64,000 bases of DNA from CAYTBN01 sp964436045 (GTDB taxonomy: Bacteria > Myxococcota_A > UBA796 > UBA9615 > CAYRNR01): NCBI GenBank assembly GCA_964436045.1, contig CAYTBN010000004.1:1-64000 (forward strand). Reading direction: 5' to 3'. Of the stretch, positions 24,312-33,801 are shown piece by piece. Made by a program: the position numbers and the translations under genes. A model generated the notes under the pieces. The model searched no databases and was not told the DNA's origin. It saw only the letters and a program-made list of their open reading frames with translations. How positions within the stretch are numbered: position 1 is the first letter of the stretch; each line of letters opens with the position of its first letter.

Positions 24312-25838
24312 TCAAAAGGTCAGCCCCATGCGGGTGGCGAACAGATCGACGCCACCCACAGCCTCGCTCCAGCCCTCGGTCAACGCCGGCCCCGGGAACA
24401 GGTGGCCGTACTCCAGCCGGATCCCGAACCGGGTCCGTTGCTGGGCCGCTGGCACCACGGGCACCTCCAGGGTGACCGCCACATCCAGCTCGCCGCCGAG
24501 CAGCGGAGAGCCCGCCGCCGTGAACAGCCCCTCGAGACCACCGACCACGGGCTGGACGGCGCCGATACCCGTCGGTGCCGCCGCCAGCAGCCCCCCCAGC
24601 CGCAGATCCACGTAGGGGTGGGGGCGGTAGGACAGGTACGGCAGCGCGAACAGGCCGCCACCGATGCCCCCCTCGCGGGCCAGCGCCGAGGCATCCCGGC
24701 CGGTCAGCTCCTCCACCTGCACGGCGGCCCGCGCCCCGACGCCGGCCAGCACCTCGTCGAAGAGGATCAGGCCGACGTTGAAGTCCCGGTCGAGGGAGAA
24801 GCCGGTGTCGGTGCCGTCGGTGGGATCAGGATCGCCGCTGACCAGCCCGGCCCGCAGGCCGAACAACAGGGGCGCGCCCGCGACCTCGATGCCCCCGTCG
24901 AGCACCGCGGCACCCCGCAGGGCCGTCCGATCCGGCTCCACCGGCCATCCCGCTTCCAGCGAGGTCCGCCCGACCTCGCCCGCCAGCTCGGCGGCGATGT
25001 GGAAGCGGGCGTCGCGGCGCCCCAGTGGGAGCCAGCGATCGACGAACAGATCAGCCGTCAGGAGCTCGGCGGTGGCGCCGTCGCGGGTGCGCAGGGTGCG
25101 CCAGGCGAGCCAGCCCCCAGCGCGGGCCAGCGGCGTGTCGTACAGCACCCGCAGGCCGGGTCCGAGCGCCAGCTCGCCCCCGTCGATCAGGTGGGTGCGC
25201 TCGTCCAGGGCGACCAGATCCAGCATCAGCTGCACCTGGACGTAGCCGAAGGTCCCGCCGGGCAGGGCCGGGGTGACGTTCACGCCCACCCGCAGCACCC
25301 GGTCCCCGAACGCGTCGGTGCCAAAGGGATCGTCGCCGAAGCCGTCGCCATCGGGCCCACCGTCGTTGACCACCGCCCCCAGCCCCCAGTGGTCGGTGAG
25401 CAGGCCGGCCTCGAGCACGGCCCGCTCCCCGTGGACCCGCAGATAAGCCTGGCGGAACTCGGCGTGACGCAGTCCGGATGCGTCCCAGCGAAGGCGCTCG
25501 TCCCAGGCTGTCTCGGTGTCGGGCAGGTGGCCGCCGAGGAGCCCGGTCAGCAGGTCCAGCTCGACGCCGACGAAGACCCGGCCGTGGATGTCGAGCTCCG
25601 GACCGACGCGGAGGCGGTGGTCCAGGTAGAACCGTTGTTCGAAGACCGTTCCCGCCAGATCGATGGCGTAGGCGTCCTGTAGCACGATCGACGACCGGTA
25701 GCCGCCCAGCATGCGGACGCGGATCCGCTCGGCGTGATCGGAGCCGCGCTCGACCCGGACGGTGACGTCTGCCAGGGCCGGCTCGACCCCGAGGACCGCG
25801 GCCAGCAGAGCGACCAGTGGAAGTGCTGTTGCTCTCAT
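24312..25838 (-). CDS. Outer-membrane beta-barrel (porin-like) protein
   Basis: 508 residues with signal peptide RATALPLVALLAAVLGVEPA then LAD. The mature protein is a series of alternating amphipathic strands (RVFVGVELDLLTGLLGG, LRVGVNVTPALPGGTFGYVQ, FHIAAELAGEVGRTSLEAGW) and ends in Phe (FATRMGLTF), the usual outer-membrane C-terminal signature. A loop rich in Gly/Asp (NDGGPDGDGFGDDPFGTDAF) may bind cations. It overlaps the upstream AgmX-like gene by 4 bases (ATGA), so the two are co-translated. Transported substrate unknown. Confidence 0.75.
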   Translation of the reverse strand: MRATALPLVALLAAVLGVEPALADVTVRVERGSDHAERIRVRMLGGYRSSIVLQDAYAIDLAGTVFEQRFYLDHRLRVGPELDIHGRVFVGVELDLLTGLLGGHLPDTETAWDERLRWDASGLRHAEFRQAYLRVHGERAVLEAGLLTDHWGLGAVVNDGGPDGDGFGDDPFGTDAFGDRVLRVGVNVTPALPGGTFGYVQVQLMLDLVALDERTHLIDGGELALGPGLRVLYDTPLARAGGWLAWRTLRTRDGATAELLTADLFVDRWLPLGRRDARFHIAAELAGEVGRTSLEAGWPVEPDRTALRGAAVLDGGIEVAGAPLLFGLRAGLVSGDPDPTDGTDTGFSLDRDFNVGLILFDEVLAGVGARAAVQVEELTGRDASALAREGGIGGGLFALPYLSYRPHPYVDLRLGGLLAAAPTGIGAVQPVVGGLEGLFTAAGSPLLGGELDVAVTLEVPVVPAAQQRTRFGIRLEYGHLFPGPALTEGWSEAVGGVDLFATRMGLTF

Positions 25839-26365
25839 CCGCCGGGGACGAAACGGAAAGGATACTCGATGTCGACGCCGGATCCGCGGCTGGCAGGAAA
25901 GCTCCATCCACCGATCGTGCGCTCGATGCAGCCCTCCATGTCTCGGTTGCCGGTGCTGTTGGCCAGGATCTGCACGTTGCTCACCCCCCCGTTGGAGGTG
26001 ACGGTCCAGGCCACCTGCACCTGGCCGGAGAGGTCCGGATTGCCCTTGAGCTGCTTCTCGTAGCAGGAGCGGACCTGGCCCTTCTTCTTGCGGACCACGG
26101 AGACCACGTCGTCCTCGCTGATGGTCTTGCCGGACCTCCGGGACGAGCTCTTCTTCTCGGACGAACCGGTGGAATCGGTGGAGGGCCGGACCACCGGCTC
26201 GGGGTCCGGCGCTGCATCGCCGATGGAGATCGCGTCGATGTCGATGGAGAAGTCCATGTCCTCCATCGCCTCGTCCACCGGGTCCTTCTCCGGGCATCCG
26301 GAAACCGGGAGCAGGCCAGCGAGCATCAGGGCGAATAGCGAGGTGAGAGGCAGCGTGTGGCGCAT
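25835..26365 (-). CDS. AgmX/PglI-type lipoprotein
   Basis: 176 residues: lipoprotein leader (LTSLFALMLAGLLPVSGC), a charged Asp/Ser/Lys linker (residues 25-75), then a C-terminal domain with VVRKKKGQVRSCYEKQLKGN and MEGCIERTIGGWSFP. This is the cysteine-paired TonB-C-like domain known as the AgmX/PglI C-terminal domain in myxobacteria, linked to gliding and envelope complexes. It precedes the barrel gene with an overlapping stop/start. It may couple energy or cell-surface components to the barrel; that is inference. Confidence 0.8.
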   Translation of the reverse strand: MRHTLPLTSLFALMLAGLLPVSGCPEKDPVDEAMEDMDFSIDIDAISIGDAAPDPEPVVRPSTDSTGSSEKKSSSRRSGKTISEDDVVSVVRKKKGQVRSCYEKQLKGNPDLSGQVQVAWTVTSNGGVSNVQILANSTGNRDMEGCIERTIGGWSFPASRGSGVDIEYPFRFVPGG

Positions 26366-26442
26366 GGTTCGGTCCGGGCTCCAGGTTCCGCAAGTAGCGC
26401 ATGATATCCGGGCCGCAAAGGGATCGTCAACGCGGCATCGAC

Positions 26443-26479
26443 CTTGCAAGCCACGAAAATACCTTGCTGATATTGCAAG
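26443..26479. promoter_or_regulatory. Possible operator in the divergent intergenic region
   Basis: A palindrome CTTGCAAG (26443-26450) is followed 12 bases on by the inverted repeat CTTGC-TGATATT-GCAAG (26463-26479), giving repeated CTTGC/GCAAG half-sites between two divergent envelope genes. This is the layout of a regulator binding site; the regulator is unknown. The region 26366-26567 holds no gene. Confidence 0.3.
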
Positions 26480-26567
26480 TGGGCTGCTAGAGATTGCTTC
26501 GGGCAGGTACGTAAATTCGGGCACGCACATGCGACGGGCGAGGAGCCCGCCGCGAAAGGTACGACTC

Positions 26568-27539
26568 ATGCGCCCAGACGCCCATCTGATCGCGTCCCTG
26601 TGCGCGCTGGCCCTGATCCTCAGCGCCGGCTGCACGGAACACACGATCTACGGCCAGACCGATGAGCGCCCGATCGCGATCGCGGCGATCGAGACCCTCG
26701 ACCAGGACGGCCAGGACGCCTTGCTGCCCTACGTGCAGCGTCCTTTCGGCACGTCGGTCCAGCTGGACGGCACCCAGTCGTACGATCCGCAACACGCGGA
26801 CTTCACCTACGACTTCCTGGCCTACGAGTGGGAGTTCGTGCTGACGCCGCCGGGGAGCGAGGCCCTGCTGGAGTTCCCCAACGTGCTGGAAGGGACCGAG
26901 ACCGTCGACACGGCCCGCCCGACCTTCATCGCCGATGTCTCCGGCGCGTACCGGCTGTCGCTGCGGGTCACCAACGCCGAGACCGAGCTGACGAGCAAGG
27001 CCGACTACCTGGCGGTCCAGGCGACGCCCTGGGAGGGGCTGCAGATCTCGATGTACTGGACCACCCCGGCCACGGACGTGGACCTGCACCTGATCGCCCC
27101 CAACGGTCAGTACTTCGACGTCGGGGACCCGGATGATCCCTCGGGTAACGGCAGCGACTGTTTCTTCGGCAACCCGAACCCCGACTGGGGGGTGGAGGGT
27201 ACGTCCGCCGACAATCCCCTGTACTCGGGGGACGACGACAACGGCGGCGACGTGAGCAATCCCGCCAGCGAGACCGTGCAGCTCGAGGCGCCCCAGGAGG
27301 GGCTCTACCAGGTGGTGGTGTCCTACCACTCGGACCGCCACACGGGTCAGACCGTCGCCCCGTGGATCGAGGCGACCATCGCCGGCGAAGAGCTGCAGCC
27401 GCGGATCGACGTCGCCGAGGCGCTCGACGAGCTGGATACCTGGATCGTGATGGAGATCGAGATGCCCGAGATGGAGGTCACCGTGATCGACGAGCTGTCG
27501 ACCCACGAGGACCTGGGCGGACCGCCAATCAACGACTGA
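26568..27539 (+). CDS. Lipoprotein with PKD-like and pre-peptidase-like beta domains
   Basis: 323 residues from ATG 26568, lipobox in ALALILSAGCTEH. After a short linker a PKD-like region appears (VQLDGTQSYDP, YDFLAYEWEFVL, ADVSGAYRLSLRVTNAE). It is followed by a second beta domain (TTPATDVDLHLIAPNGQYFD, ASETVQLEAPQEGLYQVVVS) of the type found in surface or secreted myxobacterial proteins. The Asp/Gly-rich segment between them (YSGDDDNGGD) likely binds calcium. It precedes the anchor-L protein by 14 bases, so the pair is probably co-transcribed. Confidence 0.75.
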   Translation: MRPDAHLIASLCALALILSAGCTEHTIYGQTDERPIAIAAIETLDQDGQDALLPYVQRPFGTSVQLDGTQSYDPQHADFTYDFLAYEWEFVLTPPGSEALLEFPNVLEGTETVDTARPTFIADVSGAYRLSLRVTNAETELTSKADYLAVQATPWEGLQISMYWTTPATDVDLHLIAPNGQYFDVGDPDDPSGNGSDCFFGNPNPDWGVEGTSADNPLYSGDDDNGGDVSNPASETVQLEAPQEGLYQVVVSYHSDRHTGQTVAPWIEATIAGEELQPRIDVAEALDELDTWIVMEIEMPEMEVTVIDELSTHEDLGGPPIND

Positions 27540-27553
27540 TGGGGAGACCATCG

Positions 27554-28972
27554 ATGACGACTCGCCGACTTGCCCTGTCCATCCTGCTGGCGTACCTGCT
27601 GCCGTTCGCGGCGGCCGCCGATCCGGCCGAGGACGTCATCCAGGCGATGGACGTCAGTCTCACCGACTGCTTCAACATCACGTCGGACGGCCAGGATCAG
27701 CAGCGCGCCGCGATCCAGAACCTGGGCATCATCCAGCCACAGATGAGCGGATCGATGGCGCTGCTCGCGGCGTCCAACGCCAGCCAGCTGGTGGGCGGCA
27801 GCTGCAACGACGTCTCCATCTACCACTGGGGCGCGGACAATCAGGGCAACCAGCTGTACGATCTGGTCAACCTCGAGATGGACTGCGTGGTACCGAGCTA
27901 CGCCAACTCCCTGGGCTTCTCGTTCTACTTCTTCAGCCGCGAGTACCCGGACTACGTGGGTTCGGCCTACAACGACACCTTCCAGGTCCACCTGACCTCG
28001 GCGGCCTGGAACGGGAACATCGTGTTCGACGGCGCGGGCAACGTGATCTCGGTCAACAACGCCCTGTTCACCGTCACCAACCAGGCGCTGATGCTCGGCA
28101 CGGGCTTCGACTGCGGCTACCGGGGCGGCGGCACGGGCTGGCTGACCACCATCGCGCCGGTCGTCCCCGACGAGACGATCCACGTGCGCTTCGAGATCTA
28201 CGACATGTCCGACGGCATCTACGACTCGGCGGTGCTGGTGGACGACTTCTACTGGAGCGAGACCGACCCCAAATCACCCACCACGGGCCACCCGGTGGAG
28301 CTGTGGTTCCTGTCCCCCAAGGATGGCCCGGTGACCGGCGGTCAGGAGGTCTTCGTCTACGGCAAGAACTTCACGGTGGACACCCGGATCTACTTCGGCG
28401 CCAGTCAGGTCGGCGCCACGCTGATCGACAGCGGTCGGATGAAGATCATCACGCCTGCCTGGCACGACCCCGAGACCATCGACGTGCTGGCCGACAACAG
28501 CGAGTTCACCGCCGAGCTCGAGGGCGCCTACACCTACATCGAGGAGTCCGAGATCGGCGACTATCCGCCCGAGTTCTTCCTGGTCCTGCCCGACGAGGGC
28601 GTGGAGTCCGGCGGCGAGACCGTCGAGGTACTCGGTGAGAACTTCGTCAGCGGTTCGGTGACATTCTTCGATGGCCTCGAGGCCGCGACGACCTACGTCA
28701 GCTCGACCAAGCTGACCGCCGTGACCCCGGCCCATGAGCCGGGCACCGTCGAGGTGCTGGTGTTCAATCCGGACGCCCAGTACACGGATCCCAGCGCGTT
28801 CTTCACGTTCCAGGCCGAGGCCGCGGGAGACGACGACAGCGCCGGGGACGACGACGACGACGATCCCGACGACTGCTCGTGCAACACCCTGGGGTCGTCG
28901 CTGTCGGCGGCCGGCAGTGCCGGGCTGTTGCTGATCGGCCTGGGTGCGCTGGCCATCCGCCGCCGCGGATAA
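27554..28972 (+). CDS. Surface protein: choice-of-anchor L domain, two IPT/TIG domains, C-terminal sorting tail
   Basis: 472 residues. Signal peptide TRRLALSILLAYLLPFAAAA. Residues about 25-230 form a choice-of-anchor L domain (DVIQAMDVSLTDCFN, NSLGFSFYFFSREYPDYVGS, GNIVFDGAGNVISVNNALF). Two IPT/TIG-like beta domains follow (FLSPKDGPVTGGQEVFVYGK and LVLPDEGVESGGETVEVLGE). The end is an Asp-rich linker, then DDCSCNTLGSS, a hydrophobic helix and IRRRG. That C-terminus resembles MYXO-CTERM signals that direct processing and cell-surface attachment. Probably an adhesin-like or structural surface protein. Confidence 0.85.
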   Translation: MTTRRLALSILLAYLLPFAAAADPAEDVIQAMDVSLTDCFNITSDGQDQQRAAIQNLGIIQPQMSGSMALLAASNASQLVGGSCNDVSIYHWGADNQGNQLYDLVNLEMDCVVPSYANSLGFSFYFFSREYPDYVGSAYNDTFQVHLTSAAWNGNIVFDGAGNVISVNNALFTVTNQALMLGTGFDCGYRGGGTGWLTTIAPVVPDETIHVRFEIYDMSDGIYDSAVLVDDFYWSETDPKSPTTGHPVELWFLSPKDGPVTGGQEVFVYGKNFTVDTRIYFGASQVGATLIDSGRMKIITPAWHDPETIDVLADNSEFTAELEGAYTYIEESEIGDYPPEFFLVLPDEGVESGGETVEVLGENFVSGSVTFFDGLEAATTYVSSTKLTAVTPAHEPGTVEVLVFNPDAQYTDPSAFFTFQAEAAGDDDSAGDDDDDDPDDCSCNTLGSSLSAAGSAGLLLIGLGALAIRRRG

Positions 28973-28978
28973 CCTCTC

Positions 28979-30367
28979 CTAGGACATCTCCGCCTCGACC
29001 CGCCCCTCGACCGCCAGGTCCACGAGCTCGTGGGACGTGGGCGCACGGCCGTTGGCCCGCCTGACCAGCTCACAGAGGGGCCGATCGAAGGTGGCGAGGT
29101 TGCGCACCACCGAGCGCGACCGAACCACCCGGCCGTCCTCGAGCTGCAGCAGGGTTCCTGGCGGGTAGCAGCCCAGCACGTTGACCAGCAGCTGGACGAG
29201 CAGCGGGGCGTAGCGCGAGCCGGCGTAGCGAATCAGGCAGCGCAGCGCGTCGGGGGGTGTGCGGCCGCCGCCGTCGGGGCGCTGCAGGTTGTCGTAGGCC
29301 TCGGCGATGCGCAGGATTCGACCGAACAGGAGGGGCTTGCCGGCCTCGTCGTCCAGGTCCCGGTGGTGGTGCAGCGTGGCCAGCACGCGGTTGATCTTGG
29401 CGGCGTGGAAGCCCCGCTGGCGGAGCAGCAGCCGGGCACCCGCCGCGGGGTGGCGTTCGAAGGGCGGCGGAAAACCGGCCAGCTCCGCGTCGTCCTCGCC
29501 GTCCAGGGAGCTCGCGCCCTCGCGGGCCGCGTAGCCCACGTCATGGAACATGGCCGCCACGCCCAGGTCCTGGAGCGCCTCGTCCGAGAGCCCCAGGGCG
29601 CGCCCGATCAGCATGCTGACCAGGGCCGCCCGCAGGGTGTGGGCGCTGTAGCCGGACACGGCATCCTGTTCCTGCCAGAGGCCCACGTCCCCCGTCCCGG
29701 CCTCCAGGATGTCGGTGACCGCGCGGCGGATGGGCAGCGGGTTGGGGATGCGGTTGGCACCCAGGTTCTCGAAGGCGGCGTCCACGAGCACCGCGGCGCG
29801 CCCCGCCACCCTCAGCGAGTCCGCCCGGGGCATGTTGACCCGCTCGCCGCTGGTCCGGTAACGGAACACCCCCGTCAACTCGATGCAGTCGATGCGCTTG
29901 GCGACCAGCACCTGCTGGAGCACCTGACGCGGTTTGCGTGGATCGGGCGGGCGGGCGAACAGGGCCACCAGGGCGCGCAGTTCCTCGGAGGTCGGAAGGG
30001 CGTGGAAGGTCATTCCACCGACACGGTGCCGCCGCAGCTCCTCGCCCAGCAGGCGACCCAGATCCGTGCGGGGGTCGAGGCGGACCCGGATGTCGTTGAC
30101 GTAGACCTGGTCCTCGACCGCCACCAGGTGGACGGCCCCCAGCAGGTCCAGCAGCCGGACCAGGGTATCGACCAGCTCGTGGATCGGCTTGTCGTAGGCC
30201 GCGTTGTCCAGGGCGTGGAGCCGGGTCATCCGGACCGCGCCGTAGAGCTGTCGCACCAGGCCCTCGCCCAACTCCCGCACCCGGGCCGCCAGCTCGCGGT
30301 CCTCGCCGGCCCACGCCATCCGCAGGGTCCGCTCGAGTCGATCCTGGTCGTTGGCCGAGCCGGTCAT
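28979..30367 (-). CDS. HD-domain (HD-GYP-like) phosphohydrolase lacking the GYP motif
   Basis: 462 residues from ATG 30367. The N-terminal 230 residues are helical with a mixed segment (VHLVAVEDQVYVNDIRVRLD). The C-terminal half is an HD domain: SAHTLRAALVSMLIG, MFHDVGYA with the HD pair, then LATLHHHRDLDDEAGKPLLF and ILRIAEAYDNLQRPDGGG. In HD-GYP c-di-GMP phosphodiesterases the second motif reads HHE-GYP; here it is HHHRDLDD, so cyclic-di-GMP activity is doubtful. The start overlaps the stop of the HEAT-repeat gene (ATGA), so the two proteins probably work as a pair. Confidence 0.8.
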   Translation of the reverse strand: MTGSANDQDRLERTLRMAWAGEDRELAARVRELGEGLVRQLYGAVRMTRLHALDNAAYDKPIHELVDTLVRLLDLLGAVHLVAVEDQVYVNDIRVRLDPRTDLGRLLGEELRRHRVGGMTFHALPTSEELRALVALFARPPDPRKPRQVLQQVLVAKRIDCIELTGVFRYRTSGERVNMPRADSLRVAGRAAVLVDAAFENLGANRIPNPLPIRRAVTDILEAGTGDVGLWQEQDAVSGYSAHTLRAALVSMLIGRALGLSDEALQDLGVAAMFHDVGYAAREGASSLDGEDDAELAGFPPPFERHPAAGARLLLRQRGFHAAKINRVLATLHHHRDLDDEAGKPLLFGRILRIAEAYDNLQRPDGGGRTPPDALRCLIRYAGSRYAPLLVQLLVNVLGCYPPGTLLQLEDGRVVRSRSVVRNLATFDRPLCELVRRANGRAPTSHELVDLAVEGRVEAEMS

Positions 30368-32068
30368 GAGCCGCGCTCCTCCCGGGCGGCATGCAGCGCG
30401 CGCTTGCAGTGTTCGCGCACCTCGTTGCCAGCCCGTTTGGCCAGCCACACCAGGGCCTCCTCCGCCTCCGGGGTGGCCAGCTGGCCGAAGGCCGCCACGG
30501 CGGTCCACTGGTGAAGCTCGGGCCGTGCGTTCCGGGCCTTGAACTGGGACCACCAGCCGGGGGGGCGGATCCACGGCCCGAACTCCTCGAACGCGCGGCG
30601 TTCGTTGACCCTGGCCAGCGCACGCCCGATGGCGGTGCCCTCCTCCAGCTCGGGGGCGGACTCCCGCTCCAGCTGCTGGACAAGACGGCGGAAGGCCCGG
30701 CGATCTCCACGCTGCCCGAGCTTCTCGAACGTCACCATCCGCACGTCCAGCTCGGGCGATCCCAACAGCGACAGGAGCAGCTCGGTGTCCGAGTCGGCCG
30801 CTTCCACGGCGGTGGCGATGTCGAGGATCCGCCGCTGGATCTCGGACTCCGGGCGGGTGGCGGTCAGGCTGGCCAGCTGCAGCCCCAGCGCAGGGGAGGC
30901 CGATCCGACCGCCGCCAGGATATCCGCGGCGACCCGGGCGTCCGCGTTCTCCAGGTGGCCGCGCAGGTAGTCCAGCCGCCAGGTGGTCCCCGGGCACCAT
31001 CTCCAGCAGTTCCATCAGCTCGTCGGGTGCCTCGGTGGCCGAACGCGACAGGGACTGCAGGATCCGGCGCAGCGCGCTCTCGTCGGCCAGCCGTCGCAGC
31101 TCCTCCTTGAGGCGCTGGGTCACCACGTCGTCCATCGACCGCATCTCGCGGGCGAGGCGGACGAGCTGCACGATCTGCCCCTCCGAGAGCAGGAAATCCC
31201 GGACCTCGCCGATGTAGTGGTACAGGTCGGTCAGCGATGTGGGGTCCGCCGGGTCCCTGACCAGCGCCATGGCCTCCCACAGCAACCGCAAGACCTGCTC
31301 GGCCAGGTGGATCGATCCGATCTCCTCGCAGGCCGCCTTCAGGTCCTCGACCGCGGGCTCCTGGTAGACCAGCGGCGAGGTCGACTCGCGGTGATCCGGC
31401 AGCGGCAGGTCCCAGTCCGCGGGCACGTCCACGCGCCCCGCCGCCTGCTGCATGCCCAGCAACTCGGAGCCCGCGGCTGGCGCGTCGGAGGAATCGCCTG
31501 CGCCGCCCCCCTCCTCCTCGGGGGCAAACCCCTCGACCGCCACGATGCTGATGTGCTGGAAACCCGCCTTCCACAGCAGGGTGACGATGTCGTCCTCGGC
31601 CTGACGCACCCCCGTGTAGCGGATCGAGAGGATCTCCAGGAGGTGGAAGAGCTCTTCCCAGCTGACCTCCGGCTCGACGGTCAGCCGCCGTACGCCATCG
31701 CGGAACATCCGGAACGCCACCGAGCGCTCCCGGTCGCGCTCCAGGTACACGATCTCCCGGCCGAGGAGGATCTCGAAGGGGCGGATCTCCAGCTGCAACG
31801 GACCCAGCGCCAGGGCCTCCAGCCCGGCGCCCCGGTACTCGTCGATGAAGTTCTTGACCGCCTCGTTGGTGGGGTCATACAGCAGGATCGAGCGAGCCGC
31901 CTTGGCCAGAGCACGCAGGAAAGCGTTGGCCGCCATGCCCTCGGGGCTCGTGCCCAGCCGGGGCTCCGCGCGCAGGATGTGATCCCGGTCGTCCGCTGGC
32001 GCGAGTGCCGGGTCGTCCCCATCCGAAATGGATCGGTCCTCGCTGATAGTCCCGCGCTCCTCGCCCAC
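30364..32068 (-). pseudogene. HEAT-repeat protein gene with a single-base frameshift
   Basis: From GTG 32068 (or ATG 31936, which starts MAANAFLRALAKAARSILLY) the protein runs as helical repeats to ELLEMVPG at about 30990. There the good sequence jumps to another frame: it resumes as RLDYLRGHLENADARVAADI and continues through HEAT-like helices (LLLSLLGSPELDVRMVTFEK, AFGQLATPEAEEALVWLAKR) to TGA 30364. Removing one base from the CCCC/GGG run at 30988-30994 joins the halves perfectly (VPGTTWRLDYL), so this is a one-base indel, real or from assembly. Intact length would be about 567 residues. It is the partner of the downstream HD-domain protein. Confidence 0.8.
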
Positions 32069-32115
32069 CCCTTGATCCCCAGTGTTGCTGCTGACCGGGC
32101 CGGGGATCGAGCCGA

Positions 32116-33801
32116 TCAGCGGCGGGCGTTGCGCTCGAACAGGACCAGGTAGTAGCCGTTGTTGCGCCGCCAGGTGCGCACATAGTGATACCGATCCTCG
32201 AAGCGGGAGTCGGTGTACAGGCCGTGGTGGTGGCTGTTGCGGCCCAGGCGGGGGGACAGGACTGCCTCGACCGCGTCGGGGTCTCCGCTGTCCATCGCCG
32301 CGTTGAACTTCTGGCGGAAGTTGGTGCGGTTGATCTTCGGGCGCTTACTGACGTACGCGACCATGCCGATGAAACGGGCGTCCTGCTCCAGCAGGTAGTC
32401 CCGGACCCTGGCGTCGAACTCCTGGATCACCGCCCGCCCCCCCGGCTGTGCCGCCTTGACGCCCCGCAAGAAGGGGTTGAGCTCGATGGCGGCCAGCTCG
32501 TGGGCGACGAAGTAGTCCACCACCCCGATGGGATCGACGAAGTGCCGCGGGTAGCCCGCGTAGGGGCAGGCGCCCATGTCCTGGAAGATCGCCCTGTCGC
32601 CCTCGTCGCTGTGCTCGAGGATGTAGCGACCCATCTGCTGGAACGACTTCTCGCTCATCTCCAGGTAACGGTCCTCGTAGCGGTGCTCCACCGTGAACTG
32701 GAGGGACGGCACGACCAGGGCCACGGCGATGGCAAAGGCCGGGACCGCGGCCACCCAGCGGGGCTGCCAGCCCTTCCACAGCTGGCACAGGGCACGCAGC
32801 CCCTCCCCCGCCAGCAGCACGTACAGGCCGAAGACCGGCAGGAACAGCCGGTAGTGCTTCATCTCGTCCCGGCCGATCTTGACCAGGTACAACATGAAGA
32901 ACAGGCACAGGGTCAGCGCCAGCAGCCGGGGCTGGCGGTATTTCCGGGGAATCAGCGCGGCGAGGGCGGCGATGCCGATCCCCCAGTTGACGTTGAACGC
33001 CATGAAGCCGCCCAGCTGGTTCCAGCCCTCCTTGTAGACCTCGGAGCCCGTCGCGGCCTTGACGTAGTACGTGTTGGGCAGCAGGTCGCCGAAGTAGGCG
33101 AACCTCCAGATGTGGTAGGGCACGAGCACGGCCCCGGCCACCCCCACCAGCCACCAGGCTCCCGGGGGAATCCGGCGGCCCCTCACCGCCACGAAGAAGG
33201 TGGCCATCCCGGCGATGATCACGAACATGTGACCCTCGGGCCGGGTCAGGGCCGCCATCACCCCAGCCCCCGCGCTCAGCGCGTAGAACAAGGCGCGGTC
33301 CTCGTGGATCCCCCGCCAGAGGAACACGATGCTGGCGGTGCCAGCGAACAGCATCATGCTGGGCGCCATCCCGCTCATCGCCCACAGCGCAACCGAGGTG
33401 GAGCAAGCCAGCAGCAGGGGCGCGACATAGTGGAAGGCCGACGGGCGGTTCCCACCCAGCCAGCGGGCGCCCAGGAACACCAGGACCATCGCGCCGAGGG
33501 AGAAGCCGGCCCCCATCACCTTGGACCACAGGACAGGATCGGCGTCGAACCAGAATGCCGGCGCGGTCAGCACGATCCACAGGAAGTTGGTGTACCCCTC
33601 GACCCGCTCACCGATGTTGAACACCGGGCCGTGCCCCGCGGCCAGGTTGCGGGCGAAGCGGTAGGAGATGAAGGCGTCGTCCTTGATGTAGCCCTTGTAG
33701 GACCACATCGTGGCCAGGAGGATCCCGGCGGGGACCAGGAGCGGCAGGCCCTCCCACCAGCCGCCCCGGGGGGCGGTCTCTGCGGACGCCGCGCCGCTCA
33801 T
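32116..33801 (-). CDS. GT-C-fold membrane glycosyltransferase-like protein
   Basis: 561 residues with about nine to ten hydrophobic helices (PLLVPAGILLATMW, AMVLVFLGARWLGG, WWLVGVAGAVLVPYHI, RLLALTLCLFFMLYLV and others). The first periplasmic loop holds the acidic motif expected of GT-C transferases (YIKDDAFISYRFARNLAAGH, then VEGYTNFLW), where paired acids bind the lipid-linked sugar donor. The last 170 residues are soluble. It resembles polyprenyl-sugar-using transferases such as those adding arabinose or mannose; the exact donor is not readable. The start (ATG 33801) overlaps the metallo-hydrolase stop. Confidence 0.75.
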   Translation of the reverse strand: MSGAASAETAPRGGWWEGLPLLVPAGILLATMWSYKGYIKDDAFISYRFARNLAAGHGPVFNIGERVEGYTNFLWIVLTAPAFWFDADPVLWSKVMGAGFSLGAMVLVFLGARWLGGNRPSAFHYVAPLLLACSTSVALWAMSGMAPSMMLFAGTASIVFLWRGIHEDRALFYALSAGAGVMAALTRPEGHMFVIIAGMATFFVAVRGRRIPPGAWWLVGVAGAVLVPYHIWRFAYFGDLLPNTYYVKAATGSEVYKEGWNQLGGFMAFNVNWGIGIAALAALIPRKYRQPRLLALTLCLFFMLYLVKIGRDEMKHYRLFLPVFGLYVLLAGEGLRALCQLWKGWQPRWVAAVPAFAIAVALVVPSLQFTVEHRYEDRYLEMSEKSFQQMGRYILEHSDEGDRAIFQDMGACPYAGYPRHFVDPIGVVDYFVAHELAAIELNPFLRGVKAAQPGGRAVIQEFDARVRDYLLEQDARFIGMVAYVSKRPKINRTNFRQKFNAAMDSGDPDAVEAVLSPRLGRNSHHHGLYTDSRFEDRYHYVRTWRRNNGYYLVLFERNARR

